The position numbers and the translations under genes are program-made. Below, piece after piece: positions 45,337 to 54,153 of a DNA stretch of 64,000 nt. The DNA lies in the NCBI GenBank assembly GCA_019739225.1, contig JAHHDT010000003.1, forward strand, positions 62,001 to 126,000. Direction: 5' to 3'. Under the pieces are notes generated by a model. The model ran no database searches and was not told the DNA's origin. It saw only the letters and a program-made list of their open reading frames with translations. Positions within the stretch are counted from its first letter, which is position 1. Every line of letters starts with the position of its first letter. The DNA is from Aquamicrobium sp. (lineage in GTDB: Bacteria; Pseudomonadota; Alphaproteobacteria; Rhizobiales; Rhizobiaceae).

Positions 45337-46056
45337 ATGGATGCGTTTGGAACGCTTGTCGCGGGCATCGCGGCATTAAACGTCTGCGGACTTTTCGTCT
45401 CCACATTTGCCGAAAGGCGATCGAGCAAAGCTCAGACCACGTCTGAGACCGACACCACAAGGACGCAGGCCCATACAAACTCACCCGCCGAGAGGCTTCA
45501 CTTCGTGCGCGCATGGCTTCGCTCGCCGCTCACGGTTGCGGCCATCGCACCCTCCAGCCGCGCACTCGCCCGGCTAATCACAAGCGAAATATCCGCCTCG
45601 ACCATTCCGGTGATCGAACTTGGACCGGGTACCGGCTCCTTTACCCGCGCCCTGCTGGCACGCGGTGTGGAGGAGAAAGACCTCGCACTTGTCGAGTTCG
45701 GCAAATCCTTTGCCTATGCTCTTTCTGCTAGCTTTCCGAAAGCCAACACGCTGTGCATGGATGCGGCTGCTATCAACACTGTAAAACTCTTCGATGGCAG
45801 GCCGGCGGGCGCAGTTGTGAGCGGCCTTCCGCTGTTGTCTATGCCAAAGCCGCAGGTCGAGGCAATCTTGCGGGCTGCTTTCGGCAAACTGACACCGACC
45901 GGCGCCTTCTATCAATTCACCTACGGACCGGGGTGCCCGGTACCACGCACGGTGCTTGATCGTGTGGGACTTGAGGCCGAACGGATCGGGGGCACTTTCA
46001 TCAACATACCACCCGCGACCGTCTACAGGCTGCGGCGCGTCCAGCTTGCCGCGTGA
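45337..46056 (+). CDS. PmtA-like phospholipid N-methyltransferase / class I SAM methyltransferase
   Basis: The 239-residue protein has a hydrophobic N-terminus (LVAGIAALNVCGLFVSTFAE) that may sit at the membrane. The methyltransferase domain follows with FVRAWLRSPLTVAAIAPSS and motif I VIELGPGTGSFTRALL. The SPxTVAAIAPSS plus ELGPGTG pattern is typical of PmtA, which methylates phosphatidylethanolamine. The start lies two bases after the SDR stop. The N-terminal hydrophobic segment is longer than in ordinary PmtA, so the substrate may differ. Confidence 0.72.
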   Translation: MDAFGTLVAGIAALNVCGLFVSTFAERRSSKAQTTSETDTTRTQAHTNSPAERLHFVRAWLRSPLTVAAIAPSSRALARLITSEISASTIPVIELGPGTGSFTRALLARGVEEKDLALVEFGKSFAYALSASFPKANTLCMDAAAINTVKLFDGRPAGAVVSGLPLLSMPKPQVEAILRAAFGKLTPTGAFYQFTYGPGCPVPRTVLDRVGLEAERIGGTFINIPPATVYRLRRVQLAA

Positions 46057-46201
46057 GAACAATGAATAGCAAGAGTCCGGGCGGGTTACGGCAGAGGCCG
46101 CGCATCATCTGAATGGCGGCTTTCGGATAGCTGGCGCTGCACGCAGACTGGTCTCAAAGGCGACGCGGCCTCATCCCGGCCTTCGATTAAAAATCAGGTT
46201 C

Positions 46202-47092
46202 CTATCGGGACGACCGTCGGACGAAGTCGATGAAAGCCTGCATTGCCGCGCTCGAATGCCGCTTGTTGGGATAGTACAGGAACCAGCTTGGCAGCCGTGG
46301 GCTCCAGTCGGCCAATACCTCGACGAGCGAGCCATCCGCGATGTGCGCGCGCGCATAGTCCTCGAACACGTGCGCGATGCCTTGCCCCGCGATCGCTGCC
46401 TGAAGTTCCTGATGCGCCGAGCTCAAGGTCAGTCGGCCATCGGGCGTGATCTCGAGGCTCTCACTGCCTTTCTCGAACGCCCATGCCGCAAGCGCACCGC
46501 CCGGATAGCGGCGACGGATGCAGTTGTGGCCGATAAGATCCGAGGGCACGTTTGGCCACCCACGCTCGCGCAGATAATTTGGGGAGGCGACGATCGCGTA
46601 GCGCAAGGGCCGGCCAAGCGGCACCGCGATCATATCCTGCTGCAGTTGCTGTCCGAAGCGCACGCCTGCATCGAAGCCCTGCTCCACGATGTCGACGATT
46701 GCCGCGTCGCTAACCAGTTCGACCTTCACAGCCGGGTGATCGTTCATGAAGGCGAAAGCGAGTGGACACAGGATATGGTCCACCGCCGGTCCCGGCGCGT
46801 TGATCCGTAGCGTGCCGGACGGCAGTTCGCGCAAACGGTCGAGGTCCACGAGCGCGGAACGGATGTCGTCGAGAGCCGGGCGCAGTCGCTCCAGGAGGCG
46901 CTCGCCCGCCTCCGTGAGGGCCATGCTGCGCGTCGTGCGGTTGAGAAGCCGCAGACCGAGAGCCTGTTCGAGCGCACGGATCGTCTGGCTGATGACGGAG
47001 GAGGAGACCCCGCGCTCGGCTGCGGCCGCGCGGAAGCCGCCCGTGCGCACGACAAGTGCGAAGACTTCCAGATGATCGAGCCGTACCGTCAT
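46202..47092 (-). CDS. LysR-family transcriptional regulator
   Basis: The 296-residue protein has the LysR HTH (LDHLEVFALVVRTGGFRAAAA, SSVISQTIRALEQALGLRLLNR) and the effector domain (GTLRINAPGPAVDHILCPLAFAF). The ATG at 47092 is the usual LysR start; the longer frame runs through the control region. It is divergent from an MBL-fold hydrolase gene, the normal layout for a LysR target, with an inverted repeat TTTTGAT-N6-ATCAAAA between them. Confidence 0.92.
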   Translation of the reverse strand: MTVRLDHLEVFALVVRTGGFRAAAAERGVSSSVISQTIRALEQALGLRLLNRTTRSMALTEAGERLLERLRPALDDIRSALVDLDRLRELPSGTLRINAPGPAVDHILCPLAFAFMNDHPAVKVELVSDAAIVDIVEQGFDAGVRFGQQLQQDMIAVPLGRPLRYAIVASPNYLRERGWPNVPSDLIGHNCIRRRYPGGALAAWAFEKGSESLEITPDGRLTLSSAHQELQAAIAGQGIAHVFEDYARAHIADGSLVEVLADWSPRLPSWFLYYPNKRHSSAAMQAFIDFVRRSSR

Positions 47093-47124
47093 GATTGGTC
47101 GCCCTATGCGATCAGCCTGATCGA

Positions 47125-47144
47125 TTTTGATCGTCTTATCAAAA
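47125..47144 (+). promoter_or_regulatory. LysR-type operator between divergent genes
   Basis: TTTTGAT and ATCAAAA form a perfect 7-bp inverted repeat around a 6-base spacer, including the T-N11-A pattern of LysR sites. It lies 33 bases from the regulator start and 78 bases from the hydrolase start. Confidence 0.7.
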
Positions 47145-47221
47145 CGACGTGACGGCGTCACCATGCCGGAGGAATGGCCGGTCTCCGGCGCACCGGCCAT
47201 CAGTGCTCAGAAAGGACCATC

Positions 47222-48217
47222 ATGCTGACGATCAACCGACGTAAGATCATGCTAACTGCGCTTGCGGGCGCGACCGGGACAAGTTTTGGCTTGATCCATT
47301 CCGGAGCGGCTGGTGCACAAGGCGCCGCGCCTTCGCCCGCCGCACTCGTGGGTAATGCCGGCCATTACCGCTTCCAAGTCGGCGACATCGCCGCGACGGT
47401 ACTCAGCGACGGGCTGATCGGAGGGCCGCCGAGCGTTTATGCCGGTGATGCGCCCGAGGCCGAACTGGAGGAGGTCCTGCGAAGGGCATTCCTGCCGACG
47501 GACCACATGACGCTGAACCTCAACACCCTGCTTCTTGAGATCGGCGGGCGCCGCATTCTGCTTGAGGCCGGCGCGGGCGGAACGATGGGGCCGAACGGCG
47601 GGCGCCTGTTCGACAATCTCGCCGCGATAGGACTGTCAGCCGACGATATCGACACGATCGTGATATCGCATACCCATCCCGACCATGTCGGCAATCTGCG
47701 TAATGCCGACGGCGGCCGTGCCTTCCCGCGCGCAACCGTCATGGTTCCGCGCGCGGATTGGGCGTTCTTCGTCGAGGGTGAGCCGGACCTCTCCTACATG
47801 CCGGTGCCGGAGGAGTTTCGGCAACGTTTCGCAGCCAATATCAAGGCGAGCGTCGAGCCTGTCTCGAACGGCATCGAGTTCTACGAGGCGGGCGACGAAA
47901 TCCTGCCAGGCCTGACGACGATCGCCGCCGCCGGCCACACGCCGGGTATGGCAACCTTCCTCGTCCACTCCGGCCACGACCAGCTTCTTCTGACTGCTGA
48001 CCTCGCCTACCATCCGGTCGTCAACATCGACCGGCCATGGCGGCCCGGTCCGGATCGCGACCAGGAGGCGGCTGAGGCTTCGCGTCGACGCATCTTCGAC
48101 CAGGCAGCCAGCGAACAGAAGCTGGTCCTAGGCTTCCACTACCCTTTTCCCGGTCTCGGCCGGATCCTGCGCACCGATACCGGATACGCTTGGGTTCCCG
48201 CGGGCTGGCAGTTTTGA
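47222..48217 (+). CDS. Exported MBL-fold metallo-hydrolase
   Basis: The 331-residue protein has a twin-arginine-like signal (NRRKIMLTALAGATG) and an MBL fold with ISHTHPDHVGNL supplying HxHxDH, a further His in AAGHTPGMATFL, Asp in LTADLAYHP and a C-terminal GFHYPFPGLG. This group includes quorum-quenching lactonases and alkyl-sulfatase relatives, but the substrate is not clear. The long frame starts further upstream; the ATG at 47222 puts the signal at the N-terminus. A LysR regulator is divergent from it. Confidence 0.88.
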   Translation: MLTINRRKIMLTALAGATGTSFGLIHSGAAGAQGAAPSPAALVGNAGHYRFQVGDIAATVLSDGLIGGPPSVYAGDAPEAELEEVLRRAFLPTDHMTLNLNTLLLEIGGRRILLEAGAGGTMGPNGGRLFDNLAAIGLSADDIDTIVISHTHPDHVGNLRNADGGRAFPRATVMVPRADWAFFVEGEPDLSYMPVPEEFRQRFAANIKASVEPVSNGIEFYEAGDEILPGLTTIAAAGHTPGMATFLVHSGHDQLLLTADLAYHPVVNIDRPWRPGPDRDQEAAEASRRRIFDQAASEQKLVLGFHYPFPGLGRILRTDTGYAWVPAGWQF

Positions 48218-48303
48218 ACACAGGCGACAGTAGCCGCCAGTTTGAAACGATCCCGTCGAGTTCGATAGCGAGGATCGCACTCACGCCTCGGGCTTGGCGG
48301 TCA

Positions 48304-48500
48304 TCACTGATGCCGCCTAGCACCGAGGTCGGATACGTCGATGTCGGGGACCTTGCCAGACACGATGTCGGCGAACCCGCTGCCCGAACCGCAGGCCATG
48401 GTCCATACCAGGGTTCCGTGACCGGAGTTGATTTAAAGCCTCGCACGAATGCGGCGCCTATGATCGGCGGACCGTCCGGCGTCATCGGCCTGAGGCCACA
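48304..48500 (-). pseudogene. C-terminal remnant of a DadA-type D-amino-acid dehydrogenase
   Basis: On the minus strand the fragment reads GLRPMTPDGPPIIGAAFVRG and, one frame away, [16 protein letters not shown] followed by [16 protein letters not shown], then a stop. Both halves match the end of FAD-dependent D-amino-acid dehydrogenases in correct order and distance. The frame changes near an AAA run, a TAG lies directly before the first half, and no N-terminal part is present. It is a decayed gene end, not a working gene. Confidence 0.75.
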
Positions 48501-48601
48501 CTAGAACGATGCGGCCGCAACGTTGCCCGCCCCCGGAAACAGGTCAGTAACCGAATACCCGAGTGGCCCGCGGCGGGTCCCTTGCGCATTCAGATCAGTA
48601 A

Positions 48602-48616
48602 ATATACAATGTATAT
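48602..48616 (+). promoter_or_regulatory. Palindromic operator-like site before DUF1772-TetR operon
   Basis: ATATACAATGTATAT is a perfect inverted repeat around three bases, 34 bases before the first ATG. The TetR gene in the same operon suggests autoregulation through this site. Confidence 0.6.
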
Positions 48617-48649
48617 AAGAAGGCGAACCGGCTCAAAGGGCATTCCGTC

Positions 48650-49135
48650 ATGACACAGGCACTGGCCGTCCTTGCGCTTGTCCTCGTCGCCGTCACGATG
48701 GGGCTTGCCTTGGCGCACGCTCTTGAGTTTCCCGGCAAGCTCAGGCTCGACGAGCAAGACTATCGCGTCGTTCAGGGGATTTATTATCCGGGCTTCACAA
48801 TTGGCGGGCTCGTCGGCGAGTTCGGAGCGTTGTTGCTGCTGCCCGTATTGCTATTTCTTACCCCGTTCGGATCGGAGCGCTTCTGGTGGATAGCGGCGGC
48901 ATTCGCGTTCCTCGTGGCCGGACACCTGACCTACTGGTTCGTGACGCACCCGGTGAATAATATCTGGCTGAAGGACACGGAGGTCTCCGGCCTGGGCGCA
49001 ATGTTCTTTTCGGCTTTCGCGGGTCAGGATGCAGACTGGCGCCAGCTCAGGAATGTCTGGGAGCACTCGCATGTGATGCGCGCGGGTCTCGCCATGCTTA
49101 GTCTCGTGGCGATGGCGCTTGCGCTCACACGATAG
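48650..49135 (+). CDS. DUF1772-like integral membrane protein
   Basis: The 161-residue protein has four membrane helices: LAVLALVLVAVTMGLALAHAL, GFTIGGLVGEFGALLLLPVLLFL, FWWIAAAFAFLVAGHLTYWF and MRAGLAMLSLVAMALAL. It contains HALEFPGKLRL and WEHSHVMRAG, features of DUF1772/anthrone-oxygenase-like proteins. It is followed after 8 bases by a TetR regulator gene, so the two are cotranscribed. Function is unknown; the TetR link suggests response to a small lipophilic compound. Confidence 0.75.
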   Translation: MTQALAVLALVLVAVTMGLALAHALEFPGKLRLDEQDYRVVQGIYYPGFTIGGLVGEFGALLLLPVLLFLTPFGSERFWWIAAAFAFLVAGHLTYWFVTHPVNNIWLKDTEVSGLGAMFFSAFAGQDADWRQLRNVWEHSHVMRAGLAMLSLVAMALALTR

Positions 49136-49143
49136 GAACAGCC

Positions 49144-49851
49144 TTGTCCAAGGGAAGCCGAAGCGTGCAGCCGCTGAAATCCGTGAACCGACCGCGCGAT
49201 CTCACGCGCGACAAGGTGATCGAAGCCGGCCTTGCTCTTCTCGACTGCGAGGGAGTGGGCGCCGTCACCATGCGGGCGGTCGCAGAATCGCTTAATGTGA
49301 CGCCAATGGCGCTCTACAACCACGTCAGCAGCAAAGACGATCTGCTACGTGCAATTGCGGCCGATATCCTCGACAATGCGAATTTCGACGGCGGTACATC
49401 TGACTGGCGCGACCAGGTGGCCTATTGCTTTGCCGAGTTTCGCGCGATCTGCTTGCGGCATCCGGGTTTGAGCCGCCTGCTGGAGACGCCCGATATCGCC
49501 CCGGGGACCGTCTTTGCGCCGATGGAGGTAACACTGAACGCCCTCAGTCAGGCCGGGTTGTCGGAACTCGACGGCGTTCGGACATATTTCACCTTGGTCG
49601 GCTTCACGATCATGCAGGCAGATTACCAGAGCCGCGGACCGTACATCGATCTGGAACCGGCTGACGGTACTCGCTCACAGCGCATTGCCGGGCGCGGATA
49701 TAGGATGGTCGAAGGGATGGAACTGCCGCGCGAATGGGATTTCGGTGCCGCATTCGATTTCGGGTTGAGCCTCATTCTTGACGGTGTCGAAGCGGCCATA
49801 AGAAGGAGCGATCGCCAGAGGGGGCAGACGTCCGACATCGGCGGAGAATGA
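49144..49851 (+). CDS. TetR/AcrR-family transcriptional regulator
   Basis: The 235-residue protein has an N-terminal TetR HTH (DKVIEAGLALLDCEGVGAVTMRAVAESLNVTPMALYNHV, seen here as helices 1 to 4) and a C-terminal ligand domain of the TetR_C type. The start is TTG with AGGAAC ahead; no in-frame ATG precedes the HTH. It follows the DUF1772-like gene by 8 bases. A palindrome upstream of that gene is a likely operator. Confidence 0.88.
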   Translation: MSKGSRSVQPLKSVNRPRDLTRDKVIEAGLALLDCEGVGAVTMRAVAESLNVTPMALYNHVSSKDDLLRAIAADILDNANFDGGTSDWRDQVAYCFAEFRAICLRHPGLSRLLETPDIAPGTVFAPMEVTLNALSQAGLSELDGVRTYFTLVGFTIMQADYQSRGPYIDLEPADGTRSQRIAGRGYRMVEGMELPREWDFGAAFDFGLSLILDGVEAAIRRSDRQRGQTSDIGGE

Positions 49852-50218
49852 CGTGAAGCTTCATTGGGCGCGCCACATTGACCATGGTCATCTTCCGCGA
49901 AAGACTTGGCCGCCAGCCGGCGATCCGAAACCGCAGTTCTCGGCTCACTGGATATCGGGTTCGAGACATATGACTCACACATTGTGGCCGAGGAACTCTC
50001 AGCGCCGGGGAGTAGATGTCATGACAATCTCCAGGTGTCTGCGACACCCTATGCCAGCTGATGTCGAATAATGTCTTCAATACCGCCGGGCCTGCCACTG
50101 CCCGGACCCCCAGATTTACACGCGGACGATCTGACGGTTGAACCGAGACTGAGCCGGAAAGCTAATCTTCAGGAAATGGCGACAAGCTATCCTTAGCCAA
50201 AGACTGGATGGCTCATGG
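49852..50218 (+). other. Intergenic stretch, nothing recognised
   Basis: No supported gene or clear hairpin is visible in the 367 bases between the TetR and GGDEF genes. Confidence 0.4.
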
Positions 50219-51517
50219 TTGTCCAGGATAAAGCAGTTGCAGGGTACGGCGATTGTGACAGATCGAGTGCATATCGATGCGGTGGACGATCCAGAGATTA
50301 CGGCGCAAGTTGAGGCACTTCTATCGCGACGCACGCGTGACATCCGCCTGGTAGGGAGGATCAACACCCTGTTTCGGGAGCGCGTCTGGTCGCAAACGGC
50401 GAAGACAATCCGCGCCTGGATGATTTGGGTGGCATTCCTGGATGTGCTGACCTTGGCACTGTACATGCTGCTGCTTCCGAGGCCGGTCGCGCTATCCATG
50501 CTCTTGCCTGGGGCCATCATCCCGCCCGTCGTAATCGCAGTCGTCCTTATCTGGCGAAAGCCACGGGCCCCCTGGCTGCAAGGGGCAACGCTGATCGCGG
50601 GCATGTTCCTAATCCTGTTGTCGGTTGCGCTGGTTGGCGCCACCGCTGGTGGCGAGTTCTACGAGCGACACCTGAACATCATGCTGTTCGTCACGATTAC
50701 GGCCACCATCATCTTCAGCATCCCACTCGCCTGGACGGTGACGATCTCCGCTTTGGCGCTCGGTCTCTATCTAGCATTTCAGTTACAGAACCCGGAGCTC
50801 GCGATTGGGAGTGCGGTGGCTGCGACGCTATTTTTCGCAAGCGGCGTTTTTGCAACGGTTGCCGCGCGGCGCACGATGACAATTCTCGCTCAGAAAACGT
50901 TCCTGCTTGAGCTTCGTGACCGGCACAGGGTTGCCGAACTCGCTGCGGCGAACGATCAGTTGAAGCTTCTGGCGAGGACCGATCCTCTAACTGGCCTCGC
51001 CAACCGGCGCTGGATGACCGAAACGCTCGACCAGCTGTGGAGCGGTCGCAAAAAAATCCGGGGCGGTGCCGCTATGCTCATGTGTGACATTGACGAGTTC
51101 AAAATGCTCAACGATCGCCTCGGCCATGGGGAAGGTGATCGCTGTCTGGTCAAGGTCGCAGGCATAATCCAGGCCAATGTAAGGTATGATCGAGATCATG
51201 TTGCCCGCTATGGCGGCGAGGAATTCCTCGTGCTCCTTCCGGGAGTGAGCGAGCAAGAGGCTGTCGCGGCGGCCGAGCGGATTCGCGAGAGTGTAGAGGC
51301 CGCCGCGCTACCCAATCCTGCATCTCGCGTGTCCCCCCACGTCACCATGAGCATCGGAGTTGCGGTTCAGTCGCCGGCTGAGGTGGACGCGTCACCAGAG
51401 CAGCTCCAGCGTCAGGCGGATGCGGCGCTCTATCTTGCCAAGCAAGCCGGGCGCAACCGCGTCCTACTGCACAAACTGGAGTCGTCGGCGGGCAAAAATG
51501 GCCGATGGGCGAACTGA
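50219..51517 (+). CDS. Membrane diguanylate cyclase (GGDEF)
   Basis: The 432-residue protein has about six membrane helices in residues 60-230 (for instance WMIWVAFLDVLTLALYMLLL and LFVTITATIIFSIPLAWTVTI), a short coiled linker (RDRHRVAELAAANDQLKLL) and a GGDEF domain with TDPLTGLANRR and ARYGGEEFLVLLPG. The active-site GGEEF is intact, so it should make cyclic di-GMP. The inhibitory RxxD site five residues before GGEEF reads YDRD, so product inhibition may be weak. The start is uncertain: TTG at 50219, or GTG at 50255. It has no EAL domain. Confidence 0.9.
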   Translation: MSRIKQLQGTAIVTDRVHIDAVDDPEITAQVEALLSRRTRDIRLVGRINTLFRERVWSQTAKTIRAWMIWVAFLDVLTLALYMLLLPRPVALSMLLPGAIIPPVVIAVVLIWRKPRAPWLQGATLIAGMFLILLSVALVGATAGGEFYERHLNIMLFVTITATIIFSIPLAWTVTISALALGLYLAFQLQNPELAIGSAVAATLFFASGVFATVAARRTMTILAQKTFLLELRDRHRVAELAAANDQLKLLARTDPLTGLANRRWMTETLDQLWSGRKKIRGGAAMLMCDIDEFKMLNDRLGHGEGDRCLVKVAGIIQANVRYDRDHVARYGGEEFLVLLPGVSEQEAVAAAERIRESVEAAALPNPASRVSPHVTMSIGVAVQSPAEVDASPEQLQRQADAALYLAKQAGRNRVLLHKLESSAGKNGRWAN

Positions 51518-51897
51518 TGATGTCGAACTCGTGGACTTTCGCCAGCATCAGAAACGGCTGGGATCACCGAGGCGACGACCGTCGGCCTTTCAAGTCCCGC
51601 CGACTGTAGGCCATTCGATTTTCTCAGGTCCCGATCATAAGCGCGCACTCGAAGTGCAGGGCGCCGGTGGTTTTCCTGATCCGGGGGTATGGGCCGGCTT
51701 GCTGCATCAGCTCCTGTCCGCCCTTTGCAACCTCTTTGGCGATCACCCGCCTTATGTCTTTCTATGTGATGATCGGTACCTTTAGCGTCCGCAGCCGCAC
51801 ATCGTGCACTGGTAGTTGAGGGCCATAGTTTACAAATCCGGCTCCACGAGCCAAGGCATCGGCTCGTGGAGCTAAAGGAGCTCAGCGGGGTGGCAGC
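51518..51897 (+). other. Intergenic stretch with a terminator-like hairpin
   Basis: No gene is supported. The right end carries the 12-bp hairpin at 51841-51872. A minus-strand frame of about 45 codons near 51640-51770 has no recognisable family. Confidence 0.4.
51841..51872 (-). terminator. Perfect 12-bp hairpin after methyltransferase gene
   Basis: GCTCCACGAGCC pairs with GGCTCGTGGAGC around an 8-base loop, 26 bases beyond the minus-strand stop. The following minus-strand bases are only moderately T-rich (CGGATTTGT), so termination is likely but not certain. Confidence 0.6.
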
Positions 51898-52947
51898 TCA
51901 GGTCGCCTCCAGCACCATATTGAGGGGCGTGGCCGCGGCACGGCGTACGTTTTTGAAGCCTCCGGCACGGATCACCTCGCTGAGTCGCTTCTCACCCGCC
52001 TGGGCGCCGAGTGCCAGTCCGGTTTCCTGTGCCAGCGAGGTCGGGACGCAGATCATCGTCGAGGCGGAATAGTAGAGGCGACCGACCGGGTTGACGTTGT
52101 CTTCGAGCGTGTCGCCAGCCATTGGCTCAACCACCATCCAGGTGCCGCCTTCAGCGAGCGCCGTGCAGATGTGCGCCGCCGCGGCTTCGGGGTCACCCAT
52201 GTCGTGGAGGCAGTCGAAGCAGGTGACCAGGTCGAAGCTGCCGCCTGGAAAGTCCTGCGCCCGGCCGACCTCAAACGCCACGTTTTGCACACCGTGAGCC
52301 CTGGCATGCGCGATGGCGGCAGCGATCGACGCGGGATGGAAGTCATAGCCGGTGAAGCTCGACTTCGGGAAGGCCTGCGCCATCAGGATCGTCGACAGGC
52401 CATGTCCGCAGCCGACATCGGCGACTTTTGCACCGGCTTTCAGCTTGTCGACCACACCATCGAGTGCCGGCAGCCACTCCTGCACCAGCGCATTGACGTA
52501 GCCCGGTCTAAACAAGCGCGCCACTGCACAGAACATGCAGCCAGCCTGTTCGCCCCACGCCACGCCCTTGCCCGTCTTGAAGGCCGCCTGAACCTTCGCC
52601 TGGTTCTCGACCATCGCCGCCGCCGTATCGAAGGCGCCGATCAGGTTGACCGGGCTATCCGGCTCGGCGAAGACATAGGCCTGTTCGGGCGTTAGCGAGA
52701 AGCGCCCACCATCGTGGCTGACATAGCCGGAAGCGGCCTGCGCAGAGAGCCACTCGCGTACGTACCGTGGAGCGCAACCAGCTTCCAACGCAATCTCGTC
52801 GGCAGTCGCCGGACCCGTCTTCCGAAGAGCGGCGTAGAGGCCGAGTGTGTCGCCGATGCGAACCAGGGGCACGCTAACCGCGCCACCGAGGTCGCCGAGC
52901 ACGCGGCCAACGAGTTCGTTCAGCTTGGTTTCGTCGATCTGTGTCAT
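51898..52947 (-). CDS. Winged-helix class I SAM methyltransferase
   Basis: The 349-residue protein has an N-terminal winged-helix dimerisation region (LGLYAALRKTGPATADEIALEAG, YVREWLSAQAASGYV). A Rossmann methyltransferase domain follows with motif I AKVADVGCGHGLSTILMAQ and an acidic GYDFHPASI, then DLVTCFDCLHDMGDP. It resembles O-methyltransferase-like proteins of the Rv-type trans-acting group; the substrate is unknown. GGAGGAA precedes the ATG at 52947; the longer start five codons up lacks one. A terminator-like hairpin follows. Confidence 0.87.
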   Translation of the reverse strand: MTQIDETKLNELVGRVLGDLGGAVSVPLVRIGDTLGLYAALRKTGPATADEIALEAGCAPRYVREWLSAQAASGYVSHDGGRFSLTPEQAYVFAEPDSPVNLIGAFDTAAAMVENQAKVQAAFKTGKGVAWGEQAGCMFCAVARLFRPGYVNALVQEWLPALDGVVDKLKAGAKVADVGCGHGLSTILMAQAFPKSSFTGYDFHPASIAAAIAHARAHGVQNVAFEVGRAQDFPGGSFDLVTCFDCLHDMGDPEAAAAHICTALAEGGTWMVVEPMAGDTLEDNVNPVGRLYYSASTMICVPTSLAQETGLALGAQAGEKRLSEVIRAGGFKNVRRAAATPLNMVLEAT

Positions 52948-53094
52948 GTTGTGTTCCTCCATTTCCGCGGACGGCTTCTGCCTCCGGAATCTGAAGGATG
53001 CGCGTGAAGGTGTTTGCCCGCATGAGGCGGCTGTCCCGATGGGTACAAAATGCTGCCTCAGCCCAAGGACAGATGTCCTACTCCCGCTCGTCTT

Positions 53095-54153
53095 TCAGCG
53101 TGACAACGATTTGACGATCGCCTGCGAGCGACTGTGCACGCCCAGCTTGTCGAAGATCACCGAGAGCTGATTGCGGACGGTCTTCTCGCTTTTGCCAAGA
53201 CGCGCGGCGATCGTGCGGTTGTCGAGCCCTTGGACGATCAGGTCCAGGACTGCGGTTTCGGCGAGCGTAAGGTGAGCTTCGCGGACAGCTGGAGGTTGTT
53301 GCGGTTGATCCTGTCCGAGGAAGGCTGCCAGCTCGGCCTGGAATTCCGCCCATGCAGGCTCGTCGGGCAAGAGGACGTGATTGTTGCTCTCTAATGGTAC
53401 GAAGCGTGCCCCAGCTATGGTGGCAGCCAGTTTGCAACCCTCGTTGAACGGCACCCGCATGTCTCCCCGGCAATGCATGATCAGTGTCGGCACCGCCAGC
53501 CTCGCAGCCAGGTCCATCACGTCTATGCCTTGCATTTGCCACAGCAATTGAGCCGCGACGTCGGCCGTCGCTGTCACCCGCTCTAGATCGCCCCACCAGC
53601 GATGCTGCTCCGGCTTGCCATCGGGTATGAACAAGTTGGTAAAGAACCGACAGAACGCGGGGTTGTCGCGGCCCCAGCCGATGCGGATGAAATTGACCAG
53701 CGTCTCGGCCTCCAGCCGCTCCGCGTCAGACTGCGCGCGCACACGCCCGCCCTGGCCGTAGGCGTTAACGAGTACGAGATGAGAGACGCGTTCTGGGTGC
53801 CTAAGCGCATATGCGATGCCTAATGCGCCCCCCTGCGACAGGCCAAGCATCACGAAACGCGGCTCCTCGATCGTCGCTGCTACTGCCTTGAGATCGGTGT
53901 GCCAGGCCTCAAGCGACAGGTCAGCCACATGGCGGTCCGATAGGCCGCAGCCGCGCGGGTCGTAGCGCACGAAGCGATTGTGCGCCGACAGCGCCTCTAC
54001 CCAAGGGCGCCACACCGGACTATCCAGATCATAGTCAACATGGCTGAGCCAGTGCGCTGCCCGCAAGATCACCGGCCCTTCGCCGCACGATGCGACCGCG
54101 ATGCGCGTGCCATCGGTGGCGGTGCAGAATCCTATCGTCTGCCGCGGCTTCAT
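53095..54153 (-). CDS. Alpha/beta hydrolase fused to LuxR-type HTH
   Basis: The 352-residue protein has an alpha/beta-hydrolase domain (residues about 15-275) with FVRYDPRGCGLSD, the nucleophile elbow GLSQGG, VPTLIMHCRGD and a catalytic His in SNNHVLL. A C-terminal LuxR HTH follows (LTLAETAVLDLIVQGLDNRTIAARLGKSEKTVRNQLSVIFDKLG, seen here across helices). All three catalytic residues appear present, so the domain may bind or cleave a ligand and control DNA binding. The target genes are unknown; the methyltransferase gene downstream on the same strand is a candidate. Confidence 0.88.
   Translation of the reverse strand: MKPRQTIGFCTATDGTRIAVASCGEGPVILRAAHWLSHVDYDLDSPVWRPWVEALSAHNRFVRYDPRGCGLSDRHVADLSLEAWHTDLKAVAATIEEPRFVMLGLSQGGALGIAYALRHPERVSHLVLVNAYGQGGRVRAQSDAERLEAETLVNFIRIGWGRDNPAFCRFFTNLFIPDGKPEQHRWWGDLERVTATADVAAQLLWQMQGIDVMDLAARLAVPTLIMHCRGDMRVPFNEGCKLAATIAGARFVPLESNNHVLLPDEPAWAEFQAELAAFLGQDQPQQPPAVREAHLTLAETAVLDLIVQGLDNRTIAARLGKSEKTVRNQLSVIFDKLGVHSRSQAIVKSLSR

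Noticed and set aside
51600-51790. Possible tautomerase-like remnant on the minus strand (VPIIT followed by a helical stretch)
   Set aside because: An in-frame stop follows VPIIT and the rest matches nothing I recognise; too weak to annotate.
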